DNA from: Corynebacterium sp. 74A
GTDB taxonomy: Bacteria > Actinomycetota > Actinomycetes > Mycobacteriales > Mycobacteriaceae
Assembly: GCF_008930665.1 (NCBI RefSeq)
Contig: NZ_PQMG01000001.1
Coordinates: 248,001 to 312,000 of the forward strand
Length of the DNA: 64,000 nucleotides
Reading direction: 5' to 3'
In this document: one piece after another, positions 45,651-54,881 of the stretch
Position numbering within the stretch: the first letter of the stretch is position 1
How the letters are laid out: each line of letters opens with the position of its first letter
Notes under the pieces: generated by a model
The model's input: the letters and a program-made list of their open reading frames with translations, nothing else
What the model was told of the DNA's origin: nothing
Database searches by the model: none
Translations under genes and position numbers: made by a program

Positions 45651-47375
45651 TTACCACTGGCGCAAGAAATTAATACGCGCCCGCAGTTGTTCCGCCGAAC
45701 ACAATGCCGTGGGAGGGCCGCCGCAGGCTCGCCGCGCTTCATTATGAATAGCGCCGTGCGGCCGGCCCGTGCGCGAACTCGTAATGGAGACCACCGCATT
45801 GAGCTGCTTGCGGAGCTCGGGGATTAGAGCGGCGTCCTCATCCGAGTTTTCTGTGCCGCGTGTCGACGTCTGCTCGCTGCCCTGCATTCTCTCTGCCGAC
45901 GAGGACGATCTCACCGGATGAGCGGCGGACTGCGCGGACTGGGACATCTCCTCGGCTTGGCGTTTTTTCAGCAGCTGCCGCATTTGCTCGGCATCGAGCA
46001 GCCCTGGGAGGCCGAGATAGTCTTGCTCCGCCTCGCCGATGCTGGCGGTGCCATAGGTGGAGCCATCGAAGATGAGCGAGTCCAACTCGGCCTCGGCGCC
46101 AAGAGACTGATAGGAGGGATCCTCTTCGCCGGGCTCGTTCTTTTCTTTATTGGCCTCGGCGAGCAGCTCATCATCCCAGCCCTCCTTGGGCCGGTCGGGC
46201 TTGCCCAGCACGTGATCGCGGGAGACCTCGAGCTTTGCGGCCAGGTCGAGCAGCACGGGCACAGAGGGCAAAAACACCGAGGCGTTTTCGCCCGGCATGC
46301 GCGAACGCACGAAACGCCCGATGGCCTGAGCGAAGAACAGCGGCGTGGAGGCCGAGGTGGCATAGACACCCACCGCGAGGCGGGGCACGTCCACGCCCTC
46401 GGAGACCATACGCACTGCCACCATCCACTCATCGGTGGAGTTGGAAAATTCCTCAATGCGTTCGGAGGCCCCTGCTTCATCAGAGAGCACCACCGTCACC
46501 GGCGTGGAGGAGAGTTTTTCCAGGGCGCGGGCATAGGCGCGCGCCGCAGTTTTATTGGAGGCGATCACCAGCCCGCCGGCGTCCGGCATGTTCTGGCGCA
46601 GCTGACCTAACCGGGTGTGCGCCGCCTGCAGCACCGCGGGGATCCAATCCCCCTTCGGATCGAGGGCGGTACGCCAGGCGCGGGCGGTCTGCTCCGCGTT
46701 CAGTGGCTCGCCGAGCCGGGCGGCATATTCCTCGCCGGCACTATCGCGCCAGCGGGCCTCGCCCGAATAGGCCAAAAACACCACCGGGCGCACCACGCCA
46801 TCACGCAGCGCATTGGAGTAGCCATAGGTGTAATCCGCCGCCGATTTCAGATTTCCTTCGCCATCGTCTTCGTAGCGCACGAAGGGGATGGCGGCATCGT
46901 CGGAGCGGAAGGGGGTACCCGTGAGGCATAGTCGCCGCTCCGCGTCGCGGTAGGCGGTGGCGATGCCATCGCCCCAGCTTTTCGCGTCGCCACCGTGGTG
47001 CACCTCGTCCAGAATCACCAAGGTGCGCTTGTTGGTAGCGAGTTGATAGTGCTTATAGGGGTGCATGGCCACCTGGGCATAGGTGACCACGATCCCCTGA
47101 TAGGACGGGTTAATCGCACCGCTATTGGAGAAGGCGGGGTCTAAGGTGATGCCATTACGTTGCGCCGAGCCCGCCCACTGCACCTTGAGGTGTTCGGTAG
47201 GAACAACCACGATCACGCGATCTACCGTGCGCTTGTCGAGCAGCTCTGAGGCGAGCCGCAGCGCGAAGGTGGTCTTACCGGCACCCGGAGTTGCGACCGC
47301 AAGGAAGTCCTTGGGCTGAGTGCGCTCATATTTGGTGAGGGCGGCCTGCTGCCAGGCGCGAAGGTTAGCACTCAC
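45651..47375 (-). CDS. Superfamily II DEAD/DEAH-type helicase
   Basis: A 574-residue SF2 helicase. Walker A is ATPGAGKTTFA at about residue 30. Motif II is VILDEVHHGGD (DEVH), and motif VI is QAIGRFVRSR. The C-terminal region (about 430-574) is acidic and Gln/Glu-rich, then ends in a basic segment with RTGRPHGAIHNEARR. Whether it acts on DNA or RNA is not evident. Start GTG 47375 overlaps the DUF3039 stop as GTGA. A reading that extends to 47753 lies inside the DUF3039 gene in another frame and is false. Coupling to DUF3039 suggests joint function. Confidence 0.88.
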   Translation of the reverse strand: MSANLRAWQQAALTKYERTQPKDFLAVATPGAGKTTFALRLASELLDKRTVDRVIVVVPTEHLKVQWAGSAQRNGITLDPAFSNSGAINPSYQGIVVTYAQVAMHPYKHYQLATNKRTLVILDEVHHGGDAKSWGDGIATAYRDAERRLCLTGTPFRSDDAAIPFVRYEDDGEGNLKSAADYTYGYSNALRDGVVRPVVFLAYSGEARWRDSAGEEYAARLGEPLNAEQTARAWRTALDPKGDWIPAVLQAAHTRLGQLRQNMPDAGGLVIASNKTAARAYARALEKLSSTPVTVVLSDEAGASERIEEFSNSTDEWMVAVRMVSEGVDVPRLAVGVYATSASTPLFFAQAIGRFVRSRMPGENASVFLPSVPVLLDLAAKLEVSRDHVLGKPDRPKEGWDDELLAEANKEKNEPGEEDPSYQSLGAEAELDSLIFDGSTYGTASIGEAEQDYLGLPGLLDAEQMRQLLKKRQAEEMSQSAQSAAHPVRSSSSAERMQGSEQTSTRGTENSDEDAALIPELRKQLNAVVSITSSRTGRPHGAIHNEARRACGGPPTALCSAEQLRARINFLRQW

Positions 47376-47623
47376 TTGCGACGCAGACCTCGGAAAATCT
47401 GCTCGCAGTCGGGGCACACGGGAGAACCCGGCTTGGCTTGCTTGGTCACGGGAAAGGTTTCCCCGCACAGGGCCACAACCATTTTGCCGCTCACGGCGGA
47501 GTCGACAATCTGATCCTTCTTCACGTAGTGGAAGAACTTCGGCGTGTCGTCGTCGGTGCCGGTGTTCTCCCTGATGTCGGGACGCTCGATGGTAGTTGTC
47601 TGAGTACTCACCTGAACCATCAT
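47372..47623 (-). CDS. DUF3039 family small protein
   Basis: About 83 residues. Features: KFFHYVKKDQIVDSAVSGK, then VALCGETFPVTKQAKPGSPVCPDCEQIF. Three cysteines (C-x~19-C-x2-C) suggest a zinc-binding site. It matches the actinobacterial DUF3039 family, function unknown. The double ATG at 47620/47623 is preferred; a GACACT element eight bases upstream resembles a leaderless start, while a GTG nearer the core (VSTQTTT) is also possible. Its stop overlaps the helicase start, and it diverges from the DUF3099 gene. Confidence 0.8.
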   Translation of the reverse strand: MMVQVSTQTTTIERPDIRENTGTDDDTPKFFHYVKKDQIVDSAVSGKMVVALCGETFPVTKQAKPGSPVCPDCEQIFRGLRRK

Positions 47624-47669
47624 GCCCGAAAAGTGTCGTCTTCTCATCCTCCCCCGTAAGAGGAAGGGC

Positions 47670-47675
47670 TAGGCT
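47670..47675 (+). promoter_or_regulatory. Candidate -10 box of the DUF3099 gene
   Basis: TAGGCT, eight bases before the ATG at 47684. Confidence 0.4.
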
Positions 47676-47683
47676 TGAACACG

Positions 47684-48160
47684 ATGACTGAAGATGAGGA
47701 CAACGTTGCTCAACCGGCCGAGGATCGCTCGGCCGAGGAGACGGCGTCGACACGCGGCCGCCTCAGCGCTCTGCGACGCCGCATGCGCAAAGCAGAGCTC
47801 ATCACTGATGCCCGCCGCACCCCAGCGCAAAACTATCGCCACCGTAAGACCGTGTACGCGATTTTGCAGGGCTCCCGTATTCCTTTTTTGTTCCTCAGCG
47901 CCGCCACCTATTTCTTTTGGGAGAATATGGTGGTCTCCGGTGTGCTCTTTGTGATCTCTACCCTGCTGCCGTGGGTGGCGGTGGTGATTGCCAATGGCGC
48001 CGGCGAGCCGGAAGATAAGCGGCATCCACGCCAGTACAAACCGGAGGTGCGCCGCGCCCAGCGCGCCGCCGAACATCACGCCCTGAACCAGCACTCGCTG
48101 CGCCGCGAGCTGGGCCCGGGCACCGGCGAGTACATCATTATTGACGCAGACGACGACTAG
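47684..48160 (+). CDS. DUF3099 family membrane protein
   Basis: A 158-residue protein with a charged N-terminus (35-50: many R), a membrane-helix pair at about 68-108 (IPFLFLSAATYFFWENMVVSG, then VLFVISTLLPWVAVVIA) and a basic, then acidic C-terminal tail. The motif ITDARRTPAQNYRHRKTVY precedes the helices. This fits DUF3099, found in most actinobacteria next to DUF3039 and sigma factor genes, with unknown function. The ATG at 47684 (MTEDEDN) fits a -10 box eight bases upstream. Confidence 0.82.
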   Translation: MTEDEDNVAQPAEDRSAEETASTRGRLSALRRRMRKAELITDARRTPAQNYRHRKTVYAILQGSRIPFLFLSAATYFFWENMVVSGVLFVISTLLPWVAVVIANGAGEPEDKRHPRQYKPEVRRAQRAAEHHALNQHSLRRELGPGTGEYIIIDADDD

Positions 48161-48175
48161 ACAAGGCCTTATGTA

Positions 48176-49687
48176 GTGACTACCTCTCTCGCCGCGCGCG
48201 TGGGTGCCGATCTGGGCGATATATGCGCCCGCATCGGCTATAGCCACGCCGGTATTGCCAGCTCCCTCGGCCCCGCCGCCTACGCCGCCCTTGGCCGCGG
48301 CGAACCTGCCGCGGTGCGCCGCGTATTAGCCTCCACAGCGCTGCACGACGCCATCCGACTCTTTGTTCTGCACGATCCCCTTCCCCGCGCGCGCTGCGAG
48401 ACTCTCCTGGGCAGGGCGCTTATCGACGCCCTCCTCGAGCTGTCCTGGGCCGAGGAGGACACCACTGGCCTGCGGGTGCTCATTGATATCCGCCCCATCG
48501 ATCGCGGCACACGTAGCGGTTTGGTGTTCTCCGATATGGATGCCTCCATGGTGGAGCACATTCCCGGCAAGGAGCATGTGCTCGGTGTGGGTGCCGCATC
48601 CCTGTCCTTGGCTGAAGCCGTGCCCCACTCCCCGGTGTCCAGCGTGCTCGATCTTGGTTGCGGCTCGGGGGTGCAACTGGTGCTGCAGGCCGACTATGCC
48701 GAGACGCTCACCGGTAGCGATATATCGGAGCGGGCGCTGCGCTTTGCCCATGCCACTCTGGCGGCATCGGGGGTGGATGCGGAGCTGCTCCAGGGGCCGT
48801 GGTTCGAGCCGGTGCACCAGCGTCGCTTCGAGCGCATCGTGGCCAATCCCCCCTTCGTAGTGGGGCCCGCGGCCATCGAACACGTCTACCGGGACTCTGG
48901 CACCGATCTCGACGGCGCCACTGAGCTCGTGGTTCGCCAGGCCTGCGAGCATCTCGAGGAAGAAGGCAGCGCCCACCTAGTGGGGGCGTGGGTGTTGAAC
49001 GCAGACAGCTGGGCGCAGCGCGTGAGCTCGTGGGTTCCCCCGACCGGCTATGCCGTGTGGGTGCTCGAGCGCGATCGCGTGGACGCCCCGCGCTACGTCT
49101 CCACCTGGTTGAAGGATGAATCCATCGACCCGCGCAGCGAGGAGGGGCAGCGCCGCACCGAGCAGTGGCTCTCCCACTTCGATGCCCACGGCGTCACGGG
49201 GGTGGGCTTCGGGTTCATTCACATCCAACGGCTCGCGGTGGACACCCCGAGCGAGGTGATGTGTGAGGATTTCTCGACAGCCTCCACTACCGGTTTGGGT
49301 GAGGAGGTCGAGGAGTATTTCCTCCGCACCTCGTGGCTGCGCGAGCAAGACGCCACCTCCATGCTGTCCAGCCGCTATCAGCTGCGCCCTGGGGTCTGCA
49401 TTGACCGCATCAGTCGCGCCGACACCGAATCCGGTATCGGGATGAAGGCCGAGAGCATCCATATCGCCCGCACCGAGGGCCCCCGCTTTAGCCACGAAAT
49501 CGACGAGGCCGTCGCCTCCCTCGTGGCCGGGTTGCACCCGCAGGGGCTTCCCTTGGCAGAGATCGTGGAGCTCTACGCGGTCACCGAAGAGATCGATCCC
49601 GCGGAGATCGTGCAGCAGGTCATCGCCGTGATGGTGGATCTCATCCGCCATGGCTTGGTGCTTCCCGCCGAGCTGCTCGCCGATTAA
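48176..49687 (+). CDS. Class I SAM-dependent methyltransferase (HemK/PrmC-like core)
   Basis: A 503-residue protein. A central Rossmann-like methyltransferase domain has motif I VLDLGCGSGVQLVLQ and catalytic motif IV ANPPF, the N-P-P-[FY] signature of N-methyltransferases acting on Gln or adenine amino groups. The N-terminal part (1-150) and the C-terminal part (330-503) are actinobacterial extensions with no recognised motif. Its target is unknown. GTG at 48176, with AAGGCC upstream. It is followed by dtd after 35 bases. One repeat copy (48418-48430) is in frame as Leu-Ile-Asp-Ala. Confidence 0.85.
   Translation: MTTSLAARVGADLGDICARIGYSHAGIASSLGPAAYAALGRGEPAAVRRVLASTALHDAIRLFVLHDPLPRARCETLLGRALIDALLELSWAEEDTTGLRVLIDIRPIDRGTRSGLVFSDMDASMVEHIPGKEHVLGVGAASLSLAEAVPHSPVSSVLDLGCGSGVQLVLQADYAETLTGSDISERALRFAHATLAASGVDAELLQGPWFEPVHQRRFERIVANPPFVVGPAAIEHVYRDSGTDLDGATELVVRQACEHLEEEGSAHLVGAWVLNADSWAQRVSSWVPPTGYAVWVLERDRVDAPRYVSTWLKDESIDPRSEEGQRRTEQWLSHFDAHGVTGVGFGFIHIQRLAVDTPSEVMCEDFSTASTTGLGEEVEEYFLRTSWLREQDATSMLSSRYQLRPGVCIDRISRADTESGIGMKAESIHIARTEGPRFSHEIDEAVASLVAGLHPQGLPLAEIVELYAVTEEIDPAEIVQQVIAVMVDLIRHGLVLPAELLAD
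48418..48430 (+). repeat. GCTTATCGACGCC repeat, copy inside methyltransferase gene
   Basis: Exact copy in the coding sequence, read as L-I-D-A. Confidence 0.6.
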
Positions 49688-49722
49688 CCCCGCCCCCTTA
49701 TGTCTGAAGGAGTTATAGCGCC

Positions 49723-50163
49723 GTGAAAGCAGTATTGACCCGCGTCACCGAGGCCGCCGTCACCGTCGAGGGCCGCACCGTTGGGGCTATCGACTGCCCC
49801 GACACCGGCGGGCTTTTAGCCCTAGTAGGAGTCGCTCGCGAGGACACCGAGGCCGATGTGGAACTCATGGCCCGCAAGATCGCTGAACTCCGGATTCTCG
49901 ACGGCGAGCGCAGCGTGGAGTCCTGCTCCGCCCCAGTGTTGCTCGTTAGCCAATTCACCCTCATGGGGCGGACGAAAAAGGGGCGACGTCCCTCGTGGTC
50001 CGATGCGGCGGGTGGCGCCGAGGCCGAGCCGCGTATCGCGGCGATTGCCGTTCTCCTCCAGCAGCGGGGCATCCCAGTAGAAACCGGACAATTCGGTGCC
50101 TATATGAAAGTGTCCTCCGTTAATGATGGCCCGTTTACGGTGTTGGTGGACACCACATCATAG
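49723..50163 (+). CDS. dtd: D-aminoacyl-tRNA deacylase
   Basis: A 146-residue Dtd that hydrolyses D-aminoacyl-tRNAs (D-Tyr and others). The conserved block [17 protein letters not shown] contains the SQFTL catalytic motif. The second, [18 protein letters not shown], gives the NxxPF-type signature. Length is typical. GTG start at 49723 with AAGGAG about 11 bases upstream. It ends about 81 bases before the predicted sigB promoter. Confidence 0.95.
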   Translation: MKAVLTRVTEAAVTVEGRTVGAIDCPDTGGLLALVGVAREDTEADVELMARKIAELRILDGERSVESCSAPVLLVSQFTLMGRTKKGRRPSWSDAAGGAEAEPRIAAIAVLLQQRGIPVETGQFGAYMKVSSVNDGPFTVLVDTTS

Positions 50164-50243
50164 GCAACTAACCACAAATAGGGGGAGCGTGGTGAACGCA
50201 TCACCCCAGCTCGCGGCGTAGGGGCAGCAGTTTTGCTAGTGGT

Positions 50244-50269
50244 GGAACTAATTCGGAAGTCGTGGCGTT
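50244..50269 (+). promoter_or_regulatory. SigH-type (ECF) promoter of sigB
   Basis: GGAA at 50244-50247, exactly 19 bases, then GTT at 50267-50269. This is the GGAA-N18-21-GTT pattern known for SigH in Corynebacterium. It lies about 38 bases upstream of the sigB ATG and its ribosome site. Confidence 0.65.
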
Positions 50270-50306
50270 AAACAAAATGACATTCTCGATGGAGCAGGAG
50301 GCGCCA

Positions 50307-51299
50307 ATGAGCTCTGCAGCTGAAGCCGCACGAGCGAACGATAACGAAGCCGGTGATACCCGAGGACGACGCAATCAGACGAACGACAATCCTGCCGCCG
50401 ATCTCGTCCGCGTATATCTCAATGGTATTGGCAAAACCGCGCTGCTCACCGCCGAAGACGAAGTAGAACTGGCCAAGGCGATCGAGGTTGGTCTTTATGC
50501 CGATTATTTGCTGAAAAACAGCACGGATCTCACCCGCGCTAAAAAACGCGATCTGAAGATCTTGGCCAAGGAAGGGCGCAAGTCGCGCGCCCACCTGCTC
50601 GAGGCGAATCTCCGCCTCGTGGTCTCTTTGGCTAAGCGCTACACCGGTCGCGGCATGCCGCTTCTGGATCTCATCCAAGAGGGCAACCTCGGATTGATCC
50701 GTGCCATGGAAAAGTTCGACTACGCCAAAGGCTTTAAATTCTCCACCTATGCCACCTGGTGGATTCGCCAAGCCATTACTCGTGGCATGGCGGATCAGTC
50801 CCGCACCATCCGGCTGCCCGTGCACTTAGTGGAACAGGTAAACAAGCTCTCTCGCATCAAGCGCGAGCTCTACCAGCACCTCGGCCGCGAGGCCACCAAT
50901 GAGGAACTGGCCGAAGAGTCCGGCATTGATGAGGCCAAAATCGAGCTGTTGCTGCGCCAGTCGCGCGACCCGGTGAGCCTCGACATGCCGGTGGGCGCCG
51001 ATGAAGAAGCCCCTTTGGGAGACTTCATTGAAGACTATGACGCGACCGATGCCGAGACCGCCGTGGTGGCCTCCTTGCGGCACTCCGATATTCGCGCGGT
51101 GCTCGGCACTCTCGAGCAGCGCGAGCAGGATGTGATCAAGCTGCGCTATGGCTTGGACGATGGCGTGCCTCGCACCCTCGATCAGATCGGCCGCCGCTTC
51201 GGGCTCTCCCGAGAGCGCGTCCGCCAGATCGAGCGGGAAGTCATGTCGAAGCTGCGTGACGGCGACCGCGCCGACAAGCTACGCGCCTACGCGCTCTAG
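50307..51299 (+). CDS. sigB: Stress-responsive sigma factor SigB (group 2)
   Basis: A 330-residue primary-like sigma factor, the length of C. glutamicum SigB. Regions 1.2 to 4.2: [42 protein letters not shown] (2.2), [16 protein letters not shown] (2.3-2.4) and [19 protein letters not shown] (4.2). Unlike SigA it lacks a long N-terminal tail. The start ATG at 50307 follows AGGAGG by five bases, which rules out the upstream GTG at 50262 that lies inside the predicted promoter. In this genus SigB governs stationary-phase and stress genes and its promoter is SigH-dependent, which agrees with the site seen here. Confidence 0.96.
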   Translation: MSSAAEAARANDNEAGDTRGRRNQTNDNPAADLVRVYLNGIGKTALLTAEDEVELAKAIEVGLYADYLLKNSTDLTRAKKRDLKILAKEGRKSRAHLLEANLRLVVSLAKRYTGRGMPLLDLIQEGNLGLIRAMEKFDYAKGFKFSTYATWWIRQAITRGMADQSRTIRLPVHLVEQVNKLSRIKRELYQHLGREATNEELAEESGIDEAKIELLLRQSRDPVSLDMPVGADEEAPLGDFIEDYDATDAETAVVASLRHSDIRAVLGTLEQREQDVIKLRYGLDDGVPRTLDQIGRRFGLSRERVRQIEREVMSKLRDGDRADKLRAYAL

Positions 51300-51314
51300 A
51301 CAGGCGGAGCCGCA

Positions 51315-51339
51315 CGCTGGGCCGCACTCGGCCCCAGCG
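51315..51339 (+). terminator. Terminator hairpin after sigB
   Basis: CGCTGGG/CCCAGCG stem with inner CCG/CGG pairing, 15 bases after the stop. There is no U-tract, so strength is uncertain. Confidence 0.55.
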
Positions 51340-51469
51340 CGCGTCTCTGCACCGGATAGGTGCACGCAGTAAGCTAGATTAAATTACAGGGACTAACAAT
51401 TGTGATGTCTCCTTATTGCCGCAGACCGTATGGCTATAAGGGGAGCGAACAGAGAAGGGCTATAGCTTC

Positions 51470-52150
51470 GTGAAGGATCTTGTCGATACCACCGAGATGT
51501 ATTTGCGGACGATCTACGAACTCGAAGAAGAGGGCATTATTCCCCTTCGAGCACGTATCGCCGAGCGTTTGGAGCAGTCCGGCCCCACCGTGAGTCAGAC
51601 GGTAGCCCGCATGGAGCGCGACGGGCTGGTGGTGGTCGCCAATGACCGCAGCCTCCATTTGACCTCGGATGGCCGCCAGCGGGCGATCGCGGTGATGCGC
51701 AAGCACCGCCTCGCTGAGTGCCTTCTTACTGACGTCATTGGCTACGACATCGAGAAGGTTCACGATGAGGCCTGTCGCTGGGAGCATGTGATGAGCGACG
51801 AGGTCGAACGTCGCCTACTCGATGTGCTGCCCAATGTGGACCGCTCCCCCTTCGGCAATCCGATCCCAGGTCTTGATCGCCTAGGACGCCGCGATCACGT
51901 CGAACCGGATCACGGCACCCGCATCGTGGACTTGGCAGAAAACACCGATCACAAGGTGCGGATCGTGCAAGTCAATGAGATCCTCCAAGTCAATGATGAC
52001 GAGATGAAGCGCCTGATCGCCGCGGGAATTTGCACCGGAAGCACGGTCACGGTCTATCACGACCGCAATGGCGTCACCTTCAAGACCGAGGATAAAGAGG
52101 TACGCCTCTCCCCTGCCTTGAGCCACGCCGTGCGTGTCGAAAAGGCCTAG
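51470..52150 (+). CDS. dtxR: Iron-dependent repressor DtxR
   Basis: A 226-residue Fe(II)-dependent repressor, identical in length to C. diphtheriae DtxR. The N-terminal winged-helix includes [20 protein letters not shown]. Metal ligands are all in register: M10, C102, E105 and H106 for site 2, and H79, E83, H98 for site 1. The C-terminal SH3-like domain is present from about residue 145. It represses iron uptake and toxin-type genes when iron is high. GTG start at 51470, giving [10 protein letters not shown]. It follows sigB and precedes galE, as in other corynebacteria. Confidence 0.97.
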   Translation: MKDLVDTTEMYLRTIYELEEEGIIPLRARIAERLEQSGPTVSQTVARMERDGLVVVANDRSLHLTSDGRQRAIAVMRKHRLAECLLTDVIGYDIEKVHDEACRWEHVMSDEVERRLLDVLPNVDRSPFGNPIPGLDRLGRRDHVEPDHGTRIVDLAENTDHKVRIVQVNEILQVNDDEMKRLIAAGICTGSTVTVYHDRNGVTFKTEDKEVRLSPALSHAVRVEKA

Positions 52151-52177
52151 TTCCCCTTGTAGTTTTATTCCTTATTT

Positions 52178-52222
52178 CTCCGCCCCTCGCCGGTACCACC
52201 TCAGTGCCTGCGAGGGGCGGAG
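52178..52222 (+). terminator. Hairpin after dtxR
   Basis: Perfect 12 bp stem CTCCGCCCCTCG/CGAGGGGCGGAG with a 21-base loop, 28 bases past the stop. No T-run after it. Confidence 0.6.
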
Positions 52223-52298
52223 AGCTATGTGTATAGCTCCGCTGCGTAGTGTGAGCAGCACCCTATCGGCAGACGTCCGACGTGTAACTAAAAATGAG

Positions 52299-52304
52299 TA
52301 GGCT
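52299..52304 (+). promoter_or_regulatory. Candidate -10 box of galE
   Basis: TAGGCT, seven bases before the ATG at 52312. Confidence 0.4.
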
Positions 52305-52311
52305 GGAGGCT

Positions 52312-53292
52312 ATGAACATTCTGGTCACTGGAGGCGCCGGCTATGTAGGTAGCGTGTGCGCTCAGGTTTTCATTGAACAAGGACATTCCGTCACCGTCAT
52401 CGACAACTTCTCCACCGGAAACCGCGAGGCTGTGCCCGCCGAGGCCACGCTCGTGGAAGGCGATGTTCGCAATGTCGCCGCCACTGTGCTCCGCGAGCAC
52501 AAGATCGACGCCGTGGCCCACTTTGCGGCCCGCTCGCTCGTGGGCGAGTCTGTGGAGAAGCCCGAGGAGTACTGGCAGCACAACCTCGTCACCACCCTCG
52601 CGCTTCTCGACGCCATGCGCGAAAACGGGGTGAACAATCTGGTGTTCTCCTCGACCGCCGCCACCTATGGCGAGCCGAAGACAGTGCCCATCACCGAGGA
52701 CATGCCCACTGCCCCCACCAATCCCTATGGCGCGACCAAGCTGTCCATCGACTACGCGATCACCAGCTACTGCCACGCCTATGGCTTGGGAGCAACCAGC
52801 CTGCGCTATTTCAATGTGGCGGGGGCCTATGGCACGATCGGCGAAAACCGCGAGGTGGAAACCCACCTCATCCCGCTGGTACTGCAGGTGGCGCTGGGCC
52901 ACCGTGACAAGATCATGATCTTCGGCGATGACTGGCCCACCGAGGATGGCACCTGCGTGCGCGACTATATTCATATCCGCGACCTCGCGGACGCCCACCT
53001 TTTGGCCCTAGAGTCCAATACGTCCGGCGAGCACCGCATCTTCAACCTGGGCTCGGGTGAGGGCTACTCGGTGGCCCAGGTGATCGACGCTTGCCGCGAG
53101 GTGACCGGCCATCCGATCCCCGCCGAAGTCGCGCCCCGGCGCGCCGGCGATCCCGCCACACTCATCGCCTCCTCGGCCAAGGCGATGGAGCAGCTCGGCT
53201 GGAGCCCCACCCGCACCGATCTGCACACCATTGTCCAGGATGCGTGGTCGTTTACCTCTCAGCTGGGAGATCGGGCCTATAGCGCGCGGTGA
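52312..53292 (+). CDS. galE: UDP-glucose 4-epimerase
   Basis: A 326-residue short-chain dehydrogenase/reductase enzyme interconverting UDP-glucose and UDP-galactose. NAD motif [14 protein letters not shown] at residues 5-18, catalytic SSTAATYG, and the Y-x3-K pair in NPYGATKLS. The length is typical. It supplies galactose for arabinogalactan. The ATG at 52312 gives [10 protein letters not shown]; an in-frame ATG six codons upstream (52294) lies within the predicted promoter. The dtxR-galE pair is typical of corynebacteria. Confidence 0.95.
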   Translation: MNILVTGGAGYVGSVCAQVFIEQGHSVTVIDNFSTGNREAVPAEATLVEGDVRNVAATVLREHKIDAVAHFAARSLVGESVEKPEEYWQHNLVTTLALLDAMRENGVNNLVFSSTAATYGEPKTVPITEDMPTAPTNPYGATKLSIDYAITSYCHAYGLGATSLRYFNVAGAYGTIGENREVETHLIPLVLQVALGHRDKIMIFGDDWPTEDGTCVRDYIHIRDLADAHLLALESNTSGEHRIFNLGSGEGYSVAQVIDACREVTGHPIPAEVAPRRAGDPATLIASSAKAMEQLGWSPTRTDLHTIVQDAWSFTSQLGDRAYSAR

Positions 53293-53437
53293 TAACGACC
53301 GTGTCTGCGCCGAGGCACAGCCCATAGTGCACAGTGATAGCGGGAGGCGGCAGCCCAGTGTGGTTGTCGCCTCTCGCGCTGTCGGGGCACTACTCGGCCG
53401 CCCCGGTTCGAGCCAGCTTGGGGTATTGCCTCTGCGG

Positions 53438-54520
53438 CTAGCTGCATCGGGCGCGGTGAATGCCGACGTTGGAGCACAGCTGCTCGGCGGCCTCGGTGCA
53501 GGCGGTCACCGAGTCTGTGATGAGCCCATGCATATAGGCGTTAAAGAGTAGTTGGGCTAGGGTGTGTCCCTGCTCTTCTTCTTGTGCACAGCTCAATGCG
53601 GCGGGCACCACTGTCATCCACTGCCGGGCCGCTGCTTCGAGGGCGAGCAGGCTGAGTGCATTGGCCCGAATCGAGCCAGAAAAAACGTGCGCGGCCGCTT
53701 GGAGGGCGCGGTAGAGCACCATGGAGGTGGCGTTGCCTACCGCGACGATGGCCATATCCCGCAGGGTGCGATCGGCGAGACAGGATCCCAGCAACTCGAG
53801 GAAGGCGAGATCCTCTTTGATCTCCTCCACCGTGGTCTCGGCTGGCAAGCGATCGAGCGCGGCGAAGAAGTCTTCCACGAGCGCATAGGGGGCGCTGTCT
53901 TTCTCCGCGCTGTCGTAGAGATCCATCACTTTGTTCTCCAGTGCCCAGGACCAAAGGCGGGACTGCTCCTCGGAGATGGTCTCGGTATCTCGCCGGAATT
54001 GCTCGAGGAAGCTCTCGCGATCCAGCTCGGGGAGCTCTTCGCCGCGGGCGATGAGTTCCCGCATCGATGAAGTGCGCTCCAGCGGTGGGATCACATCATC
54101 GCGCAGGTGGCGCTTCCAGGAGGAGATCGCTGCGACAGAATCGGAGACGAACTCCAACCGCACCTGCTCGCCCGCGGCTATCTCATAGGTGGACCATACT
54201 GCCCCGAGCGGGATCTGAGCGTCGCGGCAGTGCTCGTCCACCCGCTGCGCGATCTCCTGGCTGGAGCCTTGGCGGACGATGAAACCGAGGAAGAAATCAC
54301 TATCGAGGGCGCCGAGGGTCTCAGAGATGGCGTCGATACGCTCGAGATCGCTGAGGCTTAAGCGCGCGATGGGACCGGAGGTGACCGTAGCTGTCGTCTG
54401 GCCGGGCTGCGGGGCGCTGACATGGAAGCCGGCCAGTACTAAGGAGTCGTGCGGGAAGAAGCCGAGGGTGGCGGGGATGGAGGCGAGAAAGGAACCGGGA
54501 GTGAAATGCTGTGTGCTCAT
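53438..54520 (-). CDS. DUF4192 family protein
   Basis: A 360-residue soluble protein. The N-terminus FTPGSFLASIPATLGFFPHDSLVLAGF matches the DUF4192 family signature (x-I-P-x-L-G-F-x-P-x-x-S-L-V). The remainder is largely helical with many acidic residues and no catalytic motif recognisable. Family members are widespread in actinobacteria with no known function. Convergent with galE; 145 bases between the stops hold no clear terminator. Confidence 0.85.
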   Translation of the reverse strand: MSTQHFTPGSFLASIPATLGFFPHDSLVLAGFHVSAPQPGQTTATVTSGPIARLSLSDLERIDAISETLGALDSDFFLGFIVRQGSSQEIAQRVDEHCRDAQIPLGAVWSTYEIAAGEQVRLEFVSDSVAAISSWKRHLRDDVIPPLERTSSMRELIARGEELPELDRESFLEQFRRDTETISEEQSRLWSWALENKVMDLYDSAEKDSAPYALVEDFFAALDRLPAETTVEEIKEDLAFLELLGSCLADRTLRDMAIVAVGNATSMVLYRALQAAAHVFSGSIRANALSLLALEAAARQWMTVVPAALSCAQEEEQGHTLAQLLFNAYMHGLITDSVTACTEAAEQLCSNVGIHRARCS

Positions 54521-54881
54521 GGCAGGTATCGTTGCCGAGGATCACGGTCAGCACGGCCCAGTGCACGTTTTTCGGCGCCGCGTTGTGGATGGGGCCGAGT
54601 TATCCACAGCCTTCCGCTGAGCGACAGCCCTGCCAGTGGGGAGAGATGCGCTATGGTTATCCGGCTATGCGGTATGCGAAAATAGCGCCACAGAACCACA
54701 CTGCGTTGGCCCGCACTGGGAATAGCAGGGGCGTCTGTGGCGTTGTTGCTCACATCAGGCCAGCATCCGCACGGTGCTGGACGCCGATGCGGGAGAGACA
54801 CAGACACTAAGCTAATAACACAGGCGTAACTAGCGCGCCGGCAGGTGTGTTCCGCCCGCTCTATGACCTTAAGGAGACACG
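54521..54881. other. Divergent intergenic region with a DnaA-box-like pair
   Basis: No gene is convincing. It includes TGTGGAT (54584-54590) and TTATCCACA (54600-54608) in inverted arrangement, then promoter space for the PAC2 gene. Confidence 0.5.
54584..54608. promoter_or_regulatory. Inverted DnaA-box-like pair
   Basis: TTATCCACA at 54600-54608 is a perfect consensus DnaA box; the opposing TGTGGAT at 54584-54590 forms a 7 bp inverted pair with it. It is not near any visible origin. It could bind DnaA or be a hairpin. Confidence 0.4.

Noticed and set aside
47376-47753. N-terminal extension of the helicase by 126 residues
   Set aside because: It lies across the DUF3039 gene in another frame, and the GTG at 47375 overlapping its stop is a natural coupled start.
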